In this document: positions 6,760 through 14,099 of the stretch, in pieces
How positions within the stretch are numbered: the stretch's first letter is position 1
Layout: each line of letters starts with the position of its first letter
Source of the DNA: Bifidobacterium criceti
GTDB taxonomy: Bacteria; Actinomycetota; Actinomycetes; Actinomycetales; Bifidobacteriaceae
Assembly (NCBI RefSeq): GCF_002286935.1
Contig: NZ_MVOH01000006.1
Span: forward strand, 1 to 64,000
DNA: 64,000 nt
Reading direction: 5' to 3'
Notes under the pieces: generated by a model
What the model was told of the DNA's origin: nothing
The model's input: the letters and a program-made list of their open reading frames with translations, nothing else
Databases searched by the model: none
Program-made: the position numbers and the translations under genes

Positions 6760-8331
6760 TCAGATGAGGTCGGCTTCGTCGCCATCGACTTCGCGCATGC
6801 GTTTGAGGAGGCGCACGATGATGCCGTTTTCGAGGCATTCGGCAAGATAGCCCTCGTTGCGGCGCTCACGGTAGACAATCATCGTGATGAGCGCGGCGAT
6901 GAGCGCGGCGTCGAGCGTATCGACATTGAGGATCGGAATCGACACATCCTTGTCAAGCCCATAGTGCCGCAACGTGCGCGCGTAGTCCTTGTCCCCCTGG
7001 TTGATGACGAGGTCGACGAAACTCAGGACGACTTCGTTGTAGACGCAGTATCCGACGTTGTGCATCGCGAGCGCGCCTTCGGTGAGGAACTCGACATGGT
7101 AGAGCGGCGCTGATGGTGTCTCGAACGGTTCGATGTACGCGGTGAGCCAATCGTAGCGTGGTCCGTCGGGCGTGTGTTCGCGCATGACGTCGATGGCGTC
7201 GGCGTAATGGCCGTACATCGTCTCGTCGATGTCCGTGTGTGCACCACGCTTTCTCGTGAGCGTACGTGGGGCGTTGTCGTCCGTCGATTTCGGCAGCACG
7301 ATGCGGAAACGGTAGCGTCGTGCGATGTCGAGCACCATCGCGACGATGTGCGCGCAGATGTGCTTCGCCTGCGCGGCCGCGCACGTGCATGTGACTTTCG
7401 CGACGACGTCATGGCGCATGAGCAGATCGACCTGTTCGTCCGTGTCGCCATCGCGCACAACGGCGTGGCGGATGCCGAACGAGGTGTCGGTCAGCTGTGA
7501 GACGGCGTCATCCTTGAACAGTCGCACACCGCGCGCGAGCGCGTCCGGGCTCGACCATGACGCGAGCTCGCGCATGATGTGTCCGACGCGGATGCCGGAG
7601 TCGATGAGCCGCAGGCGCGCGTGGTTGCCGATGCCGAGGACGCTTCTGCGTTCGTCGGGGATCTCGAGTTCGCTTTCCGCCGCCATCTCGATCGTGTCCC
7701 GTGCGTGCACACGCAACGGGTCGCTGTTGAGTCCGTTGATGCGCACGATGTCCGAGTTCTTGATCGCCGTGCCGGGGATGCGGTGCCATGCGCTCACGAT
7801 GTGCAACACCTGCGAATCCTCATAGAGGACGATGAAGTTGCGTCCGATCGACGCGTACCACCATTCGTCGAGCGCGTTGTTGACCGGGTCGAGCATCGCG
7901 TCCTTCGCGATCTTCCAGCTCGGCATATGGTGTTCGTCCGTCTGGAACAGCTGCGCGAGGTTGGTTCTGAACGCCTGCGAGTACATGACGCCGCCTGTGA
8001 CGCCCGACGACATGAGCGCGCGGAACGAACGGTAGGTCACGGGGACGGACGCGATGTCGCATTGTTCGTAGACGGTCCCCGGACCATAGGTGATGAGCGG
8101 GTCGTCGCCGCGCAGCGAGCCATCCAGCGTCGGATACTCACACAGCACCATCGCACCACACGTCAGGCAGTGTTCGAAGATACGTCCCCCCGGGAGCGTG
8201 ACACCGGTGTCGAACGCACAATCGTAGTTGTAATGGGCAAGCGATGAGGATGGGATGAACCCGAACATCTGGGGGCCCTGCGTGTCGAGCCCGTGCAGCG
8301 GAGCGCCGCAAACGCACTGTCTCCTGACCAA
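6760..8331 (-). CDS. SWIM zinc-finger protein of unknown function
   Basis: A 523-residue cytoplasmic protein. It has an N-terminal CxC pair (C6, C8), a CxxC at 55-58, and a SWIM zinc finger CxC-x8-CxH (C315, C317, C326, H328) followed by IVAMVLDIARRYR. SWIM fingers bind DNA or proteins, but here no helicase or transposase domain accompanies the finger. The start is set to TTG at 8331: AAGGAGGT lies five bases before it, and this Shine-Dalgarno falls inside the codons that an ATG start at 8346 would use. The family looks bifidobacterial; I do not recognise a function. It stands alone, divergent from the acyl-CoA ligase. Confidence 0.7.
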   Translation of the reverse strand: MVRRQCVCGAPLHGLDTQGPQMFGFIPSSSLAHYNYDCAFDTGVTLPGGRIFEHCLTCGAMVLCEYPTLDGSLRGDDPLITYGPGTVYEQCDIASVPVTYRSFRALMSSGVTGGVMYSQAFRTNLAQLFQTDEHHMPSWKIAKDAMLDPVNNALDEWWYASIGRNFIVLYEDSQVLHIVSAWHRIPGTAIKNSDIVRINGLNSDPLRVHARDTIEMAAESELEIPDERRSVLGIGNHARLRLIDSGIRVGHIMRELASWSSPDALARGVRLFKDDAVSQLTDTSFGIRHAVVRDGDTDEQVDLLMRHDVVAKVTCTCAAAQAKHICAHIVAMVLDIARRYRFRIVLPKSTDDNAPRTLTRKRGAHTDIDETMYGHYADAIDVMREHTPDGPRYDWLTAYIEPFETPSAPLYHVEFLTEGALAMHNVGYCVYNEVVLSFVDLVINQGDKDYARTLRHYGLDKDVSIPILNVDTLDAALIAALITMIVYRERRNEGYLAECLENGIIVRLLKRMREVDGDEADLI

Positions 8332-8617
8332 GCCTACCTCCTTCATTCGGCATACGACCGCAGAGGAAAATTATCTCTTGCAGACTGTCTATCGAGGACA
8401 TGATTATCAGCTACCAGCAGAAGGAGGTGTCCAATAGTCATTATGAGATTTATCTGATGAATTAATCATACCAGTTTGTTCGTCCTGAGCGAACTGTTTC
8501 TGGTATCACGGCATGTCGCGGGCGTCCGACCATCCGATATCCGAACGCTTACGTAACCGTAGGGTGGACACACGAGCGAACCTCGTTTTGTATGCGCGAG
8601 CGAGTAATCGTATACGT

Positions 8618-10495
8618 ATGAGCGAAGACAACACGAAGCGCGCCACGCGCGATGACGACGAAGTCACGAACGCGACGGTGATCGTCAAGGAATACACGAC
8701 GGCACTGCACGAGCCGATCGACCCGGACATCAACCTCTTCGATTTCCTCGCGCAGCGCGCGCAACGCGACGCCGACGGTTCGATGGTCAGCTACAAGAAC
8801 GGCGATGGCCAATGGGAGACGTTCTCAGCCGCCGAGTTCCGCGACAAGGTCATCGCGATCGCGAAGGGGCTCATCGGATGGGGCGCACGCCCGGGCGAAT
8901 CGATTGCGATCATCGCGCACACACGTTGGGAATGGGTCGCGCTCGACCTCGCGATCATGTCAATCGGTTGCGTGACCGTTCCCGTCTACGAAACGAACTC
9001 CCCCGCGCAGATCCGCACCGTCTTCAACGACGCGTCCGTCGTGCTCGCGTTCGCCGAGGACGACGGACAGCGTGAGAAAGTCGAATCGATCAATGTCGAC
9101 GTCGCATCGCTGCGTGCGACGTATGTCATCACATCGGACGCCGTCAACGCGATCATCGCGTTCGGCGCGCACGTGAGCGACGACGAATTCGAAAAGCGGC
9201 GCAAAGCCACGCACGGGGATATGCTCGCGACGATCATCTACACGTCCGGCTCGACGGGAACGCCGAAGGGCATCGAGATCAGCCACAGGAACATGGCGGC
9301 CGAATGCATGCACGCGCTGCAGTACATGCCACGCGCGATCAACATCCCCGACCGCCGCCTGCTGCTGTTCCTGCCGATGTCCCACGTCTTCGCAAGGTTC
9401 ATGACGATCGTCGCGTTCGCAGGAACACTCACGCTCGGCCTGAGCAGCAACATGAAGACGATCATCAAGGATTTCGAGAACTTCGGACCGACACTGCTGC
9501 TCGCCGTGCCACGCGTGTTCGAGAAGGTCTACAACGCCGCGTCCCAACGCGCCGGCACCGGCATCGCGGGGCGCATGTTCCTGCGCGGCGTGAAGGCGGC
9601 GCAGGAATGGTCGCGATACGAACAGTCCGGCGAGCGCATGCCGGCTTCCGTGAGGATGCGGCACGCGTTCTACAACCAGATCGTCTACAAGAAGATCCGC
9701 ACCGTCTTCGGCCCGAACGCCGATTTCGCGATCACAGGCGGCGCGCCGATGGACTCGGACCTTGCGCATTTCTACAACGGCATCGGCATGCCGCTGCTCG
9801 AGGGATACGGGATGACGGAGACGTGCGGACCGGTGAGCGTGAGCCTGCCGGAGAACAACCGCATCGGCACGATCGGGCAGCCGCTGTGCGGCACGACGGT
9901 CGGCATCGCACAGGACGGCGAGCTGTGCTTCAAAGGCGAAAGCGTATGCATGGGCTACCACAACCAGCCCGAGGTGACGGAACAGCAGATCACGGACGGA
10001 TGGCTGCACACAGGCGACCTCGGCGATGTGGACGAGGATGGCTTCATCACGCTTACGGGCCGCAAGAAGGACCTCATCATCACCGCGGGCGGCAAGAACG
10101 TCTCCCCAGGCCAGCTGGAGACGACTGTCATGACATCGCCCGTCGTCGCGCAGTGTCTTGTCATCGGCGACCGCAAACCGTTCATCGCGGCGCTCATCAC
10201 GCTCGACCTCGACGATGCGAACGCGTGGCTCACATCCCAGGGCGCGGCGCCCGCCTCGTCGCTCGAAGAGCTCTCGAAGAACCCGATCGTCTACACGGAG
10301 GTCGAACGCATCGTCAACAAGGCGAACGAAGGTGTCTCCCGAGCGGAATCGATCCGCAAATTCGAAATCCTCCCCGACGAGTTCACGCAGGACAACGGCA
10401 TGATCACCGCGAGCCTCAAGACGCGCCGCAAGCAGATCGTCGACCATTACAGGAAGCTCATAGACACGGTCATCTACGCGCCACGAAAGAAGTGA
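8618..10495 (+). CDS. Long-chain fatty acid--CoA ligase (AMP-forming)
   Basis: A 625-residue member of the adenylate-forming superfamily, FadD15-like. It activates fatty acids to acyl-AMP and then acyl-CoA, probably at the membrane face. Motifs in order: the P-loop YTSGSTGTPKG, LPMSHVFARF, GYGMTETCG, and the hinge/A8 block GWLHTGDLGDVDEDGF and GRKKDLIITAGGKNVSP. The ATG at 8618 gives the family N-terminus; TAATCG lies seven bases upstream, so the message may be leaderless. An in-frame ATG at 8513 would add 35 atypical residues. It is a single-gene unit with a strong terminator. Confidence 0.92.
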   Translation: MSEDNTKRATRDDDEVTNATVIVKEYTTALHEPIDPDINLFDFLAQRAQRDADGSMVSYKNGDGQWETFSAAEFRDKVIAIAKGLIGWGARPGESIAIIAHTRWEWVALDLAIMSIGCVTVPVYETNSPAQIRTVFNDASVVLAFAEDDGQREKVESINVDVASLRATYVITSDAVNAIIAFGAHVSDDEFEKRRKATHGDMLATIIYTSGSTGTPKGIEISHRNMAAECMHALQYMPRAINIPDRRLLLFLPMSHVFARFMTIVAFAGTLTLGLSSNMKTIIKDFENFGPTLLLAVPRVFEKVYNAASQRAGTGIAGRMFLRGVKAAQEWSRYEQSGERMPASVRMRHAFYNQIVYKKIRTVFGPNADFAITGGAPMDSDLAHFYNGIGMPLLEGYGMTETCGPVSVSLPENNRIGTIGQPLCGTTVGIAQDGELCFKGESVCMGYHNQPEVTEQQITDGWLHTGDLGDVDEDGFITLTGRKKDLIITAGGKNVSPGQLETTVMTSPVVAQCLVIGDRKPFIAALITLDLDDANAWLTSQGAAPASSLEELSKNPIVYTEVERIVNKANEGVSRAESIRKFEILPDEFTQDNGMITASLKTRRKQIVDHYRKLIDTVIYAPRKK

Positions 10496-10510
10496 CACCT
10501 CCACCAAGCA

Positions 10511-10550
10511 TTTCGGGGTGCGGTTCCTGGAACCGCACCCCGAAATTTTT
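10511..10550 (+). terminator. Rho-independent terminator of the acyl-CoA ligase gene
   Basis: A 16-17 bp stem TTTCGGGGTGCGGTTCC / GGAACCGCACCCCGAAA is followed by TTTTT. Confidence 0.92.
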
Positions 10551-10640
10551 CACCATGTCCGCGCCCCGTATCGTATCTCCATTCTTCCTATCGCGATGTC
10601 TCTCTTCCCCAGCCACCATACACATCCCATATCCCCCACT

Positions 10641-10890
10641 GTTACGGGCTGCACATCCTCTTACGGGTCGCATATCCTCTTACTGGTCGCACTTCACGCT
10701 CCTTCTGTTACGGGCTGCATATTTTGTCGGAAGCATCCCCTGTGCGTTCATGTTTTTTACGGGCCGCACCCCCTGTCGCCCCGGTTGCGCTCTCTGTTAC
10801 CGGTTGCACACCCTTAGTGGGCAGCGTCCCTGCGCGACCATGTTTTTACGGATGGGCGCCTACGTACTGGCGGCATGCCCTACGGGAGGC
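10641..10890. repeat. Degenerate TTACGGG(C/T)(T/C)GCA repeat array in a 506-bp gap
   Basis: The gap between the acyl-CoA ligase and the MFS gene has no gene. It holds about eight copies of TTACGGGCTGCA-like units (for example near 10642, 10661, 10708, 10757), plus variants TTACTGGTCGCA and TTACCGGTTGCA. This is the reverse complement of the GCATCCCGTAA unit at 17849. Confidence 0.7.
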
Positions 10891-10912
10891 ATAAATCTCA
10901 CATATTGTCCGA

Positions 10913-10972
10913 CGCATCCGCTTACCGGGCGGTACTGCTTTAACAAGCAGTACCGCCCGGTAAGCGGATGCG
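10913..10972. terminator. 28-bp-arm hairpin after the MFS gene
   Basis: Arms 10913-10940 and 10945-10972 are exact reverse complements around the 4-base loop TAAC. The arms include GCTTACCGGGCGG, again related to the intergenic repeat family. It lies 29 bases beyond the stop of the minus-strand MFS gene, so termination is likely, but no T-run follows. Confidence 0.7.
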
Positions 10973-11001
10973 CCCGGTAAGGAAACGGAAACATCCAGAC
11001 A

Positions 11002-12531
11002 TCAACGAAGGGTGCGGAGCATGCGGTGCGCACGCATGCGGAATGCCGCGAAGAGGAAGCACCAAGCGGCAACGACGATGCACAGCATAAGCGCGAAGGT
11101 CCAGCATCCACCAATCGTCGTCGCATGTGCGAATGCCGGCGTCCCCTGTGCACCGGCACCGGCCTGGGCGATCGCGAACACGGTCGAGAACAGCGTCGTA
11201 CCTGCGGCGCCACCGAACTGCAACGATGTGTTGAACACGGCGTTGCCGTCGGGAGAGAACTCGGGAGCGACACCGTTGAGCGCCGAAGTGAGGATGTTCG
11301 AGTAGCCGAGCGCGTACCCCACACCGAAAATGAAGTAGAACCCCGCAAGCAGTACGGGCGTCATGTGCATCGAGAACCCAAGCATGAGCACCAGTGCGAC
11401 AATGCACGCCGTGAACGCCGACAGGATCGGGCGCGTGGCGCCGTAGCGGTCATAGAACATGCCGCCCACAGGCGCGAAGAACGCGCCGATGAGCGCGCCC
11501 GGCAGCACGAGCAGGCCTGCGATGAGCGCGCTCGTGCCAAGCGAGAGCTGCGCGAGGTTCGTGATGACATAGCCGAATCCGATGCCGACCATCGGCATGA
11601 GCAGATAGGCGGCGAGATGGAACAGCACTACGGGGTCGCGCATCCATCCAAGACGGATGATTGGCGAATACGACCGCTTCGTCGACCATCCGAAGAATAG
11701 AAGCGCCCCGATGCCGACGACGAACGCGACAGCCGCCACGACGACCGTCAGCACGGCGCTGTTGCCGGCGACGGCATCGCTTATCGCGACGCCGGTCTGG
11801 TTGATCGCGAGGATGAGGCCGGCAAGGCCGAGCACGATCGCGACGAACTGCAGCGGATTGAGCTTCGCCTCCTCAACGTCGCGTTTCTGTTGGATGCACA
11901 CGAGTCCGATCGGCAACGATACGATGAGCACGACCGGGATGACGAACACGAATATGCTACGCCACGGCAGCACGCTCGTGACCGCGCCGCCGACCGTAGG
12001 GCCGATCGCTGGCGCGACGGTGATGACGAGGGAGCCGACGCCCATGAGCCTGCCGACCTTCGAGCGCGGCGACTGCTGCAGGATGATGTTCATCATGAGC
12101 GGCGTCGCGATACCCGAGCCGACACCCTGAATGACGCGCGCGAGCAGGATGACGGCGAAATTCGAGGTGAAGACCACGATCGCGGAACCGGCCACCGCGA
12201 GCGCAACCGCCGCGACGAACGTCGATTTCATCGTGAACCGACGGTTGAGGTACGAGGAAAGCGGCATCGTGACGCCGACGGACAACAGGTAGATCGTCGT
12301 GATCCACTGTACGGTCGCCATGTCGACGCCGAATTCATCCATGAGCTGCGGGAAGAGCACCGTCATGACCGTTTCCGTGAGGATGCCGATGAACGCAAGC
12401 GAACCGACCGCGACGATGGATCCGATGAGTTTCCCCGGAATCCTTTCACTGTCTACGTCGTTCGCGGCCGGCGGAATTCGGCGTTCGTTTCCGTCATTCG
12501 TCGTGGTCTGCATCGTGTTCAAAATGGGCAT
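11002..12531 (-). CDS. MFS transporter, DHA2 family (EmrB/QacA-like exporter)
   Basis: A 509-residue membrane protein with about 14 hydrophobic helices, the layout of proton-driven DHA2 drug exporters. Visible signatures are the helix 1-2 region TETVMTVLFPQLMDEFGVDM, then WITTIYLLSVGVTMPLSSYL, and motif C-like GPTVGGAV. The substrate is unknown. AAGGAG lies only one base before the ATG at 12531, so a TTG four codons in (10-base spacing) is an alternative start. It follows rarA by 62 bases on the same strand and ends before a large hairpin. Confidence 0.87.
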   Translation of the reverse strand: MPILNTMQTTTNDGNERRIPPAANDVDSERIPGKLIGSIVAVGSLAFIGILTETVMTVLFPQLMDEFGVDMATVQWITTIYLLSVGVTMPLSSYLNRRFTMKSTFVAAVALAVAGSAIVVFTSNFAVILLARVIQGVGSGIATPLMMNIILQQSPRSKVGRLMGVGSLVITVAPAIGPTVGGAVTSVLPWRSIFVFVIPVVLIVSLPIGLVCIQQKRDVEEAKLNPLQFVAIVLGLAGLILAINQTGVAISDAVAGNSAVLTVVVAAVAFVVGIGALLFFGWSTKRSYSPIIRLGWMRDPVVLFHLAAYLLMPMVGIGFGYVITNLAQLSLGTSALIAGLLVLPGALIGAFFAPVGGMFYDRYGATRPILSAFTACIVALVLMLGFSMHMTPVLLAGFYFIFGVGYALGYSNILTSALNGVAPEFSPDGNAVFNTSLQFGGAAGTTLFSTVFAIAQAGAGAQGTPAFAHATTIGGCWTFALMLCIVVAAWCFLFAAFRMRAHRMLRTLR

Positions 12532-12593
12532 GCTCCTTTCTCACCTGCCCGTCGCATGCCGCACGGCGCACAGGGACGATGATCGATGGATGA

Positions 12594-14012
12594 TCAGTGA
12601 TTATTGGTTTCGCCATCGCGTCGCGTCGCACCCTGCGGGCCCCCGGACCTGCGGAGGATGGATCGGATGGCGTCAAGACGGGGTCCGAGTTCGTGTTCGT
12701 ACCCCCTGTCATTGGGATGATAGTACTCGCGCCCAACCAATTCGTCCGGCATGTACTGCTGCGCAGCGACCGCACCGGGCGCCTCATGCGCGTATTGGTA
12801 CCCCTCGTGGTTGCCCCAGCTTTTCATGAGTTTCGTAGGCGCATTGCGCAGATGCAGCGGCACCTGCCCGATGAGGCCGGCGTCGACGTCCGCGAGCGCG
12901 TCGTTGATCGCCATATAGCTCGCGTTGGATTTCGGTGCCGTCGCCACGGCGAGCGCGGCTTCGGACAGGATGATGCGCGCTTCGGGCATGCCGATCATCG
13001 CGACCGCCTGCGCGGCGGCGACCGTCACCTGCAGGATCTGCGGCGCGGCCATGCCTACCTCCTCGGCCGCCGCGATCATGATGCGCCGTGCGATGAACCT
13101 GGGGTCTTCGCCCGCGCGGATCATACGCGCCAGATAGTGCAGCGTCGCGTCCGGATCCGATCCGCGCATCGATTTGATGAACGCGGAGATGACGTCGTAG
13201 TGGTCGTCTCCGTCTTTGTCGTACCGTACGGTCGCCGCATCCATGACCTGTGCGACGACTTGGGCGTCGATGACGGGCTTTGCCGTGTCCGATCCGCGTT
13301 CCGAGGCGCGCTGGGGCGCGTCGAGCGCGCCCGCGGCCGCTTCGAGGATCATGAGCGATTTCCTCGCATCGCCGCCGGCCATGCGGATGATGTCGTCAAG
13401 TGCCGTGGGATCGAGTATGACGTTGCCGTCGAGTCCGCGTGGGTCGTCGACGGCGCGTGTGACGACGGTCTTCAGTTCGTCGGGTTCAAGTGGTTCGAGT
13501 TTGACGACGACCGATCGGCTCAGCAGTGGTTTGATGACCGAGAAACTCGGGTTCTCGGTCGTTGCGGCGATGAACGTGACGTCCCTGTTCTCGACACTGG
13601 GCAATAGCGCGTCCTGTTGCGATTTCGAGAACCGGTGTACCTCGTCGATGAACAGGACCGTCTCCTTGCCTTCGGATACGAGCCGCTCGTGAGCGCGCGA
13701 GAGCACGGCGCGCACGTCCTTGACGCCGGATGTGACCGCGGACAGCTCCTCGAAGACACGCCCCGACCGCTGTGCGACGATATAGGCGAGCGTCGTCTTC
13801 CCGACGCCGGGGGGACCGAACAGGATAATCGAGCTGGGTGCGGTGAGCGAACCGCGCGATGCGGGGTCGGCGAGCCGGCGCAGCGGCGATCCAGGCTCGA
13901 GCACACGCCGCTGCCCGACGACGTCGTCGAGTGTCGTCGGGCGCATGCGTACGGCGAGCGGTCGCACGAGTTCATCATCGGCCTCGGTCGCCGAGAACAG
14001 ATCTTCCGTCAT
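12594..14012 (-). CDS. rarA: Replication-associated recombination protein A (AAA ATPase)
   Basis: A 472-residue RarA/MgsA/WRNIP1-family ATPase that acts at stalled replication forks. Walker A is GPPGVGKT at 66-73, Walker B is LFIDEVHRF, sensor 1 is FIAATTENPSF, and the C-terminal tetramer domain includes YDVISAFIKSMRGSDPDA and YMAINDALADVDAG. The ATG at 14012 matches the family start; the frame stays open far upstream only because it is antisense to the helicase gene. TAGACT lies seven bases before the ATG and a perfect LexA box overlaps the -35 region, so DNA damage should induce it and the mRNA should be leaderless. Confidence 0.93.
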   Translation of the reverse strand: MTEDLFSATEADDELVRPLAVRMRPTTLDDVVGQRRVLEPGSPLRRLADPASRGSLTAPSSIILFGPPGVGKTTLAYIVAQRSGRVFEELSAVTSGVKDVRAVLSRAHERLVSEGKETVLFIDEVHRFSKSQQDALLPSVENRDVTFIAATTENPSFSVIKPLLSRSVVVKLEPLEPDELKTVVTRAVDDPRGLDGNVILDPTALDDIIRMAGGDARKSLMILEAAAGALDAPQRASERGSDTAKPVIDAQVVAQVMDAATVRYDKDGDDHYDVISAFIKSMRGSDPDATLHYLARMIRAGEDPRFIARRIMIAAAEEVGMAAPQILQVTVAAAQAVAMIGMPEARIILSEAALAVATAPKSNASYMAINDALADVDAGLIGQVPLHLRNAPTKLMKSWGNHEGYQYAHEAPGAVAAQQYMPDELVGREYYHPNDRGYEHELGPRLDAIRSILRRSGGPQGATRRDGETNNH

Positions 14013-14019
14013 ACGCACC

Positions 14020-14025
14020 AGTCTA
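14020..14025 (-). promoter_or_regulatory. -10 box for leaderless rarA
   Basis: TAGACT (minus strand) lies seven bases before the rarA ATG; no Shine-Dalgarno is present. The LexA box at 14038-14053 covers the expected -35 region. Confidence 0.7.
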
Positions 14026-14037
14026 ACGCCCCATCGT

Positions 14038-14053
14038 TCGAACATTTGTTCGA
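14038..14053. promoter_or_regulatory. LexA (SOS) box between rarA and the helicase gene
   Basis: The sequence TCGAACATTTGTTCGA is a perfect palindrome of the Gram-positive/actinobacterial LexA operator type TCGAAC-N4-GTTCGA. It overlaps the -35 region of rarA and lies about 34 bases upstream of the helicase -10 box, so it can repress rarA directly and perhaps both genes. Confidence 0.88.
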
Positions 14054-14086
14054 CACGCCGCCCTGCAGGGATACAAGGGCGCGCAT

Positions 14087-14092
14087 TAGACT
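14087..14092 (+). promoter_or_regulatory. -10 box for the leaderless helicase gene
   Basis: TAGACT lies seven bases before the ATG at 14100, mirroring the rarA promoter. Confidence 0.7.
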
Positions 14093-14099
14093 GGACGGT

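Noticed and set aside
8418..8465. AAGGAGGTG followed by very short open frames
   Set aside because: A good Shine-Dalgarno, but only 5-12 codons follow on the plus strand and no gene or attenuator structure supports them.
8960..10507. 515-codon minus-strand open frame opposite the acyl-CoA ligase
   Set aside because: High-G+C shadow frame with Arg/Asp/Val-rich composition and no family resemblance.
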